The position numbers and the translations under genes were made by a program. 64,000 bases of DNA, taken from the NCBI GenBank assembly GCA_030247885.1, contig JAPDRO010000006.1, forward strand, positions 248,001-312,000, read 5' to 3'. This document shows, piece by piece, positions 56,397-64,000 of the stretch. How positions within the stretch are numbered: position 1 is the stretch's first letter; each line of letters opens with the position of its first letter. The notes beneath the pieces were generated by a model, which saw nothing but the letters and a program-made list of their open reading frames with translations, made no database searches and was not told the origin of the DNA. The DNA comes from Taxawa tesnikishii (nom. ined.) (lineage: Eukaryota; Ascomycota; Dothideomycetes; Dothideales).

Positions 56397-58372
56397 ATGG
56401 CTACCGCGCAAGAGGCTGGTCATTCTGGCCATCATGGCATCTTCCACCATCATGAAAACGGGGAGCACCATGAGCACCATCTCAAGCACAGGTAACTGAG
56501 TTTTACTTACCTCTTAGTGCCGTTTGTTAACGGAAGCCAAATAGTCATGCCCACGAGGGTGACATCCCTGGAACTGTCGATTTGAGGGCTGCCGAGGGCG
56601 ACGATACCGCATACGGTCAGGCATTGTTCCCTGTTCCAGCAGACGACCCAAACGACCCTCTTCAAGTGAGTTGCTCAATCGATGGTGTGCCCACACTTTT
56701 CTTACGCTGCGCAGTGGTCCAACTTCAAGAAGACGATGATTCTGATCATCTGCTCGCTCTACTCATTCTTCGGAAACTCAGCCTTGTTGGGCCCTTCGGT
56801 TTACATCGAAATATACGCAGAACAGTTCGGGATCTCACCTACGAAAGCCTCAGGCCTCGTCTCCTACCCCAATCTGGCATACGGTTTCGGTACGTCAATG
56901 GTCGATTGTTCGAGGAGATACTGTAGATCGGGCTAACAACTAAACAGGTTCTTTGTTGCTTGTACCTGCCTATCTGAAGTTTGGCCGCCGCCCTGTTATG
57001 CTTGGATCCCTGGTTTGTTTCTGTGCTGGTCTCATCGGAGCCTCTCAGTGCACGACATACGAAGCTTTGATGGCATGCAGAGTCCTTCACGCTTTTGGTT
57101 CCGGCGTTTGCGAAGCCTTGCCGGTGCAACTTGTCAACGACATCTTCTTCCTCCATGAACGAGGAAAGAGGATCGGCTACTACACCGGTATGTGAAGTTT
57201 GCGATTGCTGAGAAGCACCTGCTGATTGGTTCCACAGTCTGCCTCTGTTGGGGTTCGACCGGTCCACTGTATGCTGGCTACATGCTTGCAGGCGGATATT
57301 CCTGGACGCTCTTCTTCTACGTCGAATTTGCTTTCGCCGCTACTCTTCTCATCATGGCCTTCCTGTTCGTTGAAGAAACGGCCTACAAGCGCAAGATCAT
57401 TTCTTCGCCGTCACCATCTGTGACCCCAGAGAAAGGTGCGCCAGTTGACCATGTCGAGGTGGTACCAATGGTCCCAGCCCGCAGGACATGGGCACAGACC
57501 TTGAAGCCATGGAGCAGCATCGACCGCGAGGTTCCGTTCTTCCTGACAATGGCTCGCTCTTTCACCTACTTTCTGGTCCCCTCTGTGCTCTGGGTTATCA
57601 CAAGCTTCGGTATTTATATCGGTCTCGGCGCGCTGGCCTTCAACTACACTTTCCCCATCAAAATTGTGGCCCCACCGTACAGTTGGAACCAGGTGAGTCA
57701 ACCTTCCTGTCATGGATGCCTTGTCGGAGTTGCAGCTGACATTTTCTTCCAGAACAACGCTGGTCTCATTGCCCTTGCTAACATCGTCGGATACGCTTTG
57801 GCTGTACCCTTTACAGCAAGTTCCGACTGGCTTGCGGCTCGCCTTACCAGGAAGAACGGTGGCATTCGTGAGGCCGAAATGCGCCTTGGCGTTATGCTGC
57901 CAGCCATGATTATCGCACCAGCAGGCCTTATCGTTTACGGTCTGACAGCACAGTACAACCTCCACTGGTTTGGTTACTTTGCTGGCGTCGCGATGACCGA
58001 CTGGGGAAGTTACTTCTACTTCACTTTCGCTCTCGCATACGCAGTGGTTCGTACACTGCAAACACTGCCGAGATGCTTATTGCCATGAACATCGGAAAGC
58101 AGGCGATCTCGTTTGGCATGGGGTAAGCACATTTGCATGAGATTGTTCATATCTGTTTACTAACTAACACGTGTAGAATCTACCTGCTCGACTGGATCCT
58201 CGCGCACGGCTACGCAAAGATCATTGCCGGTGCTTTCTGCGCTGTGCTCTTCGCCAACAACGTGGCACTCCTGCCATTCATGTTCTATGGAAAGAAGATA
58301 AGGAAGGCCTACCACAACACTTGGTTGAGCAGGATGCACAGGAAAACAGTCAAGTCGGTGGAAGTTGCATAA
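56397..58372 (+). CDS. MFS transporter, DHA1 type, His-rich N-terminus
   Basis: Seven exons (56397-56491, 56545-56665, 56715-56889, 56948-57187, 57238-57692, 57753-58122, 58177-58372) give about 550 aa. The DHA1 signature DPNDPLQWSNFKKTMI precedes TM1; NSALLGPSVYIEIYAEQFGI, PAYLKFGRRPVMLGS (motif A), FGSGVCEALPVQLVNDIFF, HERGKRIGYYTG and WGSTGPLYAGYM follow. The central loop is hydrophilic (VTPEKGAPVDHVEVVPMVP). This group exports drugs, polyamines or small acids; the substrate is unknown. The first 40 residues carry 13 His (GHSGHHGIFHHHENGEHHEH), unusual for the family. Near 58046-58049 the frame is one base short; one added base restores SYTANTAEMLIAMNIGKQ, conserved in DHA1 proteins, and the last helix. 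Confidence 0.87.
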
Positions 58373-58599
58373 AGAAAGGCCACTGGATGAGCCTTGTGCT
58401 TCTTACATGTACATACACCGAAATGATTGCTCAATGCATACGGTTCAACACCGAGATCTTCCAATACTTACCCGCCCTGACACGTTGCTGACGGCATCAA
58501 GCACTATGCACTCGAAACCCGCTCCGTTGTTCCATCGGCCGAGTTTTGGATGAGCGGAACAAGAGGCTTGTGATAAGCATCGATGGGCAAGTCGACGTG

Positions 58600-59385
58600 T
58601 CTCGTGTTCTGTCGAGTTTCCGCGGCCTCGGATGGGGCCAAAGCCATGATGGCGGGAGCTTCAGAGTGTATGAAGACGGCCACTATGAGGGTGGTGGCGC
58701 GTACAACAATGGCTGAGATTTGTGGACATGATTAATCACTTGCCTGCTGAAAGCATCCTATGTTGACGCCCAACAGCGCCGGACTGGAGAAAATACCCTT
58801 TGTGGATACTTCGATCAGCCAGACGCCGGCAGGAACATCTTCACCGGCAACGGCACTACTCTGTTCTCATACGGCAATTAAGCTTGTTACTTCGGCAAAG
58901 CTGCGACAGGACGGTCTTTTCACTTTCGGTCAGACAACAGTTATCGCCGTACCTGCTTCAGTCTCGTCGGCAGGCAAGACCTTTCGGTGTACTCCTCTCG
59001 ACGAGTGGCGAAATCTTACTGCAATGCCGGCACTGGCGGCCTACCTGGTAACAGCGGCGCCGGCGCAATGCAAACGCGCGTTCTCTGGAACGTGCTTGGG
59101 CTGTATCTACTCACAGGGCAGACCACATTCCTCATCGGCTCACCTTGGTTCGAGCAGCTCAGCATCTGTAAGACGCTCAAGATGAGGACCGCGGGCAGCA
59201 ACGCGGATACGGCGTACTGTGTGCAGAGTCTGAAGGTGAACGGCGAACAGTGGGATAAAGCGTGTGTGACTTGGGCCAATGTGTTTGAGGATGGCGGGAC
59301 TATGGATTTTGGATTAGGGCCAGAGCCTGCCATGTAGGCGACGGGAGAGTTGCCGCCTAGCCCTGCACCTTGAGTTTTCCATAAT
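58600..59385 (+). pseudogene. decayed GH92 alpha-mannosidase, 3' part
   Basis: The 3' portion of a secreted GH92 mannosidase-type gene survives without its front half. Readable pieces in order are GYFDQPDAGRNIFTGNGTTL (from about 58801), VGRQDLSVYSSRRVAKSY, NAGTGGLPGNSGAGAMQT, RVLWNVLGLYLLTGQTTFLI, GSPWFEQLSI and GEQWDKACVTWANVFEDGG, ending near ATGELPPSPAP. Frames change between pieces; in-frame stops interrupt it, including TAA after LFSYGN and TAG at 59335-59337 where family members have Trp before ATGELPP. Unlike the one-base steps elsewhere, this has several breaks, stops and no 5' end, so it is a true relic. The start at 58600 is approximate. GH92 enzymes trim alpha-mannose from glycans. 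Confidence 0.75.
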
Positions 59386-59518
59386 CGCACTTGTACGGGC
59401 TAGGATGGATCGGTTTGAATCATAAGAGAGTATAGATCGTATATATCTGTCTTCCGAAGCTAGCGGATGGATACACAGTACAACAATAACCGCCATAAGG
59501 GAGAAAGGGTATTATCGT

Positions 59519-61226
59519 CTATGGCTTCCATCTGAACGCAGGATGGCGCCAATCAAGATCTTGGATCTGCGCTTGGCTAAGACCAGAGAGTTCGGAATCG
59601 ACATCCCTCTTCTCCCTGCGCTTGTTGTCCGCCAACATCCACAGAAGGAGCAGTATTGCAAGGACGAACGTAGTGCTTGATGTGGCAAGGTTGAGACCGT
59701 TACCGATGTGGTAGTTGGGCGCATCGAATGGTAGGAAGGACCAGGTGGAGATGAGACCTCCGATGTTGCCTTGAGAGATGTTAGCACACGTCGGTCTTCG
59801 TTGGCACGAAAAGTCGTTACTTACCCATCATGACATTGGTGCCGATAGCGGAGGATCTCGCAGTATCAGACACGACGTTCGCAGAGACTTGAGCGTTGCA
59901 GAGAGCTCCAAATGCGAAAGCTCCGCTTGCGATCAAGAACGTTGCGCCGTACCTGACTTGCGCGCTCTCACTGGCAAGGAACATGATGTAACCGATCATC
60001 ATGAGTGGGGCGCTCACAATGAAGAAGATGTTGCGCTTGTCGAACCTGGTGCTGAGGAATGGGAACAGAACAGTAAAGAAGCCACCGACGATATATGGTG
60101 GTACTGTGTGGAGCTGCTGGGAGACCACGGTGCTCTTTGGGTAGATAGTCTTGACGATAGTGGGAGCGAAGAAAGCGAGACCCTGGACGGTGATGTTGTT
60201 GAGAAGGAAGATGCTGGCGGTTCCAAGAGTGACGGGAGAGAAGATGCCACGAAGGATCTTTGCAGTGTCGAGCTTGTCCAAGACTTCAGTTGTGCCAACA
60301 CGCTCCGACTTGACACGGGCAATCGCGAGATCCTTTTCCTCCTGGGTGAGCCATCGTGCGGTCGCAGGGCGATCTGTCAACGTAACAAATGCGATGAGCG
60401 ACAGACCGCATGTTATAATGCCTTCGATAGCGAAGATCATTCTCCACCTGTGAAGGCTCCCAAAGTGGTCGAGCTTGAGGATACCGGACGCAAGAAGACC
60501 GCCGAAGGCACCAGCGAGGGGAGCCATGACGATGTAGAGGGACAGACGGAATGCAAGCTCCCTCCTCCTGTACCATCTGGAAAGGTAGTATGCAATACCT
60601 GGAAGCATGCCAGCCTCAAAAACTCCAAGAATGAAGCGTACGCCAGAAGCACTATGGATGTTGGTCACGAATGCGGTGCCAATGGATGCGATTCCGAATC
60701 CGAGAGAGATGGCCGGAATGAACCAACCGGGACCGATCCACTTGCAGGCCATGTTGGAAGGGATTTCGAAGATGATGTAAGAGATGTAGAAAATAGAGAG
60801 GATCTTGTTGTAGTCATAGCCTTTCAAGCCAAGGTCCTTTTCGAAGCCGGCGAGCTTTGCGTTACCTGCAATGGTATGTTATGAGTATGTATTGTCCTTC
60901 TTCACAGATTGTTCGCACTTACCAATGTTGGCGCGATCGATGAAGCAGAAGAGGTAGAGAAGGGCAACGGTGGGGACAATGTGTAGATCGATCTTTCTGG
61001 CGAGCTTTCTCTCGGCAACAGGATCGAAGTGAATGAGTGAATGTCCATATCTGACGACGGTTAATAATTGCCTTTTGAAATTTTGCCACAGGAGAAGAAA
61101 CACTCACTGATCTGTTGCCGCGTGGCCGCGTGCGGCAGCTTCATGGGCATTCTCTTCGTGCTTGACCCCAGCCTTGTCATGGTCATAGGCCTCGGCTGCC
61201 TCGACGTTGTACTCGTTGATGGCCAT
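59519..61226 (-). CDS. MFS anion:cation symporter (ACS/Dal5-like)
   Basis: Four exons (61226-61108, 61050-60923, 60865-59825, 59769-59519) give 512 aa with no break. The ACS family imports carboxylates, vitamins or allantoate with protons across the plasma membrane. Seen: RKLARKIDLHIVPTVALLYL, FCFIDRANIGNAKLAGFEKD, GYDYNKILSIFYISYIIFEI and PSNMACKWIGPGWFIPA, the family pattern in TM1-TM3; then FEAGMLPGIAYYLSRWYRRR and WRMIFAIEGIITCGLSLIAF, followed by LTQEEKDLAIARVKSERVG in the central loop. The C-terminus is soluble and acidic (SELSGLSQAQIQDLDWRHP). The substrate cannot be predicted. A TATA-like TATATAAG lies 430 bp upstream. Confidence 0.88.
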
Positions 61227-64000
61227 GTTTGCTGTGGAGAGGAGGGAGCAGAAAACGGAGGCGGACACAGTTAGAAATCAGCAGTAAGCAGTGTGCAGTC
61301 GGGATGAAGATATGTCCCAGATCTCCATGCAATCGCCGAGGTTTTCATCACAAGGTTCAATACTTCCAAGGCGGCCAAGACAGCCAAGACAGCCAGACCT
61401 GTCCTTTGGCGTCGTGGTGCGCATGGGGGGTGGCAGGGGCTTCGGATTCTCCAGTCTCTAAATCGGAACAACTGCCGATAGCCATCGGAAGTGGAAATGG
61501 CCATGAACTTGACAGCAAATCGCTGATGACATGCGATCAACTGTGTCACGTAGAGCAAAGCAGGGACAGCAGAGCCATACCGTAGCTCCACGGGTGTCTG
61601 ACCGCATTTCACCCCGAATTCGGGAAGCACTGGCGTGCGACCGTGTGCCGATGAACTTATATACGGTTCCAACGAGAAGCAAGGTTTTAGGAGCCGAACT
61701 TGTCACAACACCAGTCGGAAGGTCCGACATGCACTAACGCCACCCACGCCTTTCCCCACGGTATCCCCACAGATATCGCCCAGCCGTGCACCATACACGT
61801 GCGGGTATCCGCCTCGCTGGTGACCAGAAGATACGCGCGTATTGGCTCGAGCAGCCAGGCCAAGCAAAAAAAGTGGGATATTCGAATGTCGGTATGAGAT
61901 TCGGCATTTCTATCATCATTTGTATTCGGACGTCTTCTCCGCAAACCCCACAAGACCGAGACCACTGTTTTGGAACGAGGTTCGAAGGATACCTTGCGGT
62001 GACCGAGGTTGGCGTGGAAGCAGATACCAACGACGTGGGATGAGGGCAGCCGCAAAGTCGGCTTGACCATGACTAGTTAATGGGCACCTGGACGTCTTGG
62101 AAGCGTCCCTAAATGTTTGAGCTCAAGCAAGCGCGACCAAGGGTGGCAGTGACCATGGGTGATATAATAGCTACTGCCGCTTGCGGTGCATTAGGCATGA
62201 CAGCTCAAAGACACTGTTCCTAGTGGGTATAGCGTTGCATGGCCGCTTTGTGGTCATGGAGGAGAAACGGCTGTGTTGCTGCAATGCGGAGAAAGCCGGA
62301 TACCGAGAGTGTAGAAGAGACAAGTACGTGAAAGCTAGATATGGTTCGTCGCAGAGTGAAATTTAGCGCAGGACAAAAGGAGCTATGAGGAGTGCTTGCG
62401 TATGATATCGACCGATGCAGAGTATTCTGTGCTGCGTGGGAGTGGAAGCGTAGTTCTTGCTAGAGTTCCTGCCAACGTTACTGTAACCGATAGTGCTAAG
62501 AAAAGAACCACTCAGCTTGCAACAAGAAAGGACGAGCGAGACGTAGTGCCTACCACCGCGACAGGAAAAGGAAATGAAAAACACGCGTTGTTCACAGCTT
62601 TGGTTCTATCCATCTAACTGCAATTCTTGAAGTAACGCTGTCTTCGTGAGCTAGCCGTCGTAAGATCACCGGAACCAAAAGACCCTTCCTAGGAGCTACA
62701 AGAGTCTGAGGACTCTCCCAGGGGACGAGGAAAGGACTCCCCTTCGAACCGTGAAAGGACTCCGATTTCCTGGGCCGCTTCTACGCGGCTGCCGCTTTTA
62801 TAAAAAATCGCGCTACGTCGACGCCATTCCTGAACTTTGGTCTCTTCTAGCAGAGGTCGAGTTGCCCCCTTAGTACAAAATCAAGGCCCATGCTTTCTTG
62901 GCAGAAGCATATTGGTTCCTCTCAGAGGTATGTCATACCACACCTATTCTCAATGAACCCAATCCCAAGCCGAGAGCACTTATCCCAATTCAAAAACACC
63001 ACTGAGCGCCGCCGTCTGCACCGCCATCTTCTTCCTTTCGTTCTCTACTGCTTGCCCCTCCCGCAAGCGTGTCCTCGTCTCCTAATCCAGCTCATCGATC
63101 TTTTCCCGCATCTAGCTCTATAGCTCAACGGTCTGAAGAGATCTGAGGACAGGAGATACGCGAGATACCGCTTGGATCAGTTGCTAGACGAGCAGCAAGG
63201 TATATTCTGGGAGGCAGGACAGTTCCTGGAACAGAGAAAGAGACGTGGAAAGGAGGAACAGCACCCAATCAATTCGAACGAAGAGGGTCATGGAGAAAGA
63301 AGCCGCGGGTTTGAGCCAGGTGTTGGACGTGTGGCCCATCTGGTCCTGATGGCAGAGGCCGACACAAAAGCGCAAAGAACGTACCGATGCGTGCGGCCAT
63401 GGTGAGCCCGTATTCTTGTCTCAACAGTCATAGATTACGAATTAAAGCGGACCTCTGGAATCTGCAGAGTATTCCACACTGAGACACATGTACTGTGTAG
63501 CCATCATGCGACGTGGTGTGGCTCGGTAATGTGTTCATGGCACAGAGTCATGAGGACCTGAAGCGGTGTCCTTGGCGTCGGGACAGGAGACAACGTGTCC
63601 GGTCTGACAAGGTTGACAAGTACGTCTCACCGATCTCGTGGCACGGTGTGTGGCACTGCTCGTTAACAAAGATGTTGTAAAAGTAGGACGCGGAGTGGAG
63701 GAGAGAATTAGCGCATGCAGGGTCCGAAGAATCAGAAGCGCCAAGGCAAATCACCTCACACGAACACGGTATAGCCCAAGCCCCAACCCAGCTCAATTAC
63801 AGCTAACGCGTGAGCGGTGAGCGTTTGTGAGATCATCTGCTGCAGTCATGTTGACAGGAAACGCATCCGCCTTGTTCCATGCGCGGATAAGGGTTGTTGG
63901 TTGGCCAGTCGCTGTTTGGAATGTCCAGAGTGTATTGTCGCGGCATGCGTCTAGACCTCCGCTAACTTCAGATCACGCAACGACTCATGGCCATGGCACT
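61227..64000. other. intergenic to window end, no supported gene
   Basis: About 2.8 kb. Only short frames; the best (63172-63405 plus, charged RKRRGKEEQHP segment) lacks a domain or splice partners. Repeated AGCCAAGACAGCC units at 61367-61393 and a G/A-rich block near 62690-62760 are the only compositional features. No tRNA or repeat element is recognised. Confidence 0.45.
61656..61663 (-). promoter_or_regulatory. TATA box of the ACS-type MFS gene
   Basis: TATATAAG on the minus strand, about 430 bp before the start codon. A strong consensus match; the implied leader of about 400 nt is long but possible. Confidence 0.4.

Noticed and set aside
59778-60884. 368-codon plus frame opposite the ACS-type transporter
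   Set aside because: Antisense of a well-supported four-exon transporter; charged, no domain.
63172-63405. 77-codon charged plus frame as a possible small gene
   Set aside because: No homology I recognise, no clear promoter or splice context; composition alone is not enough.

Overview
The window is a gene-dense piece of a filamentous ascomycete genome (Pezizomycotina, probably a dothideomycete; the class is inferred from gene types only). The evidence is short introns (mostly 50-90 nt) with GT...CTAAC/CTGAC...AG signals, C-rich third codon positions, and families such as a Mic60 MICOS subunit, fungal GH3 xylosidase, GH92 mannosidase remains, a cytochrome b5-acyl-CoA dehydrogenase fusion and several MFS transporters. 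I see no transposon, rRNA, tRNA, CRISPR or viral element.

Layout. 1-3.4 kb: no clear gene, perhaps the edge of a minus-strand gene. 3.5-8.3 kb: secreted bilirubin-oxidase-like multicopper oxidase, then a 14-TM MFS exporter (both +). 8.4-12.1 kb: kynurenine 3-monooxygenase (-) divergent from methionine aminopeptidase 1 (+). 12.8-15.6 kb: cornichon cargo receptor Erv14 and splicing factor Prp17 (+). 16.1-17.2 kb: Cys-rich membrane-anchored protein (-). 19.1-24.8 kb: cytochrome b5-acyl-CoA dehydrogenase (-), a cupin (+), an 11-exon sugar transporter (-). 26.6-32.0 kb: secreted GH3 beta-xylosidase, a mitochondrial-type SDR (+), a small mitochondrial membrane protein (-). 32.6-42.6 kb: amidohydrolase (-), coiled-coil protein, succinate-semialdehyde dehydrogenase, Mic60 and an N-myristoylated-type protein (+). 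43.6-54.5 kb: AT-hook protein (-), OST subunit Swp1 (+), metallo-beta-lactamase-fold lactonase, WDR6/Rtt10 and a salicylate-hydroxylase-like monooxygenase (-). 56.4-61.2 kb: DHA1-type MFS (+), decayed GH92 mannosidase (+), ACS-type MFS (-). 61.2-64.0 kb: no supported gene.

The genes form no obvious biosynthetic cluster. It is an ordinary mix of housekeeping genes (MAP1, Prp17, Erv14, Swp1, Mic60, WDR6) with nutrient-use genes (xylosidase, sugar and anion transporters, aldehyde dehydrogenase, aromatic hydroxylases).

The most important observation cuts across genes. In 12 otherwise intact, mostly conserved genes the reading frame is one base short at a specific point, nearly always in a short C or G run, and restoring one base gives a full-length protein of expected length. 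Fifteen such -1 steps, some in housekeeping genes, point to base loss in the assembled sequence rather than to gene death. Coordinates given here follow the sequence as supplied, and affected genes are described across the break.
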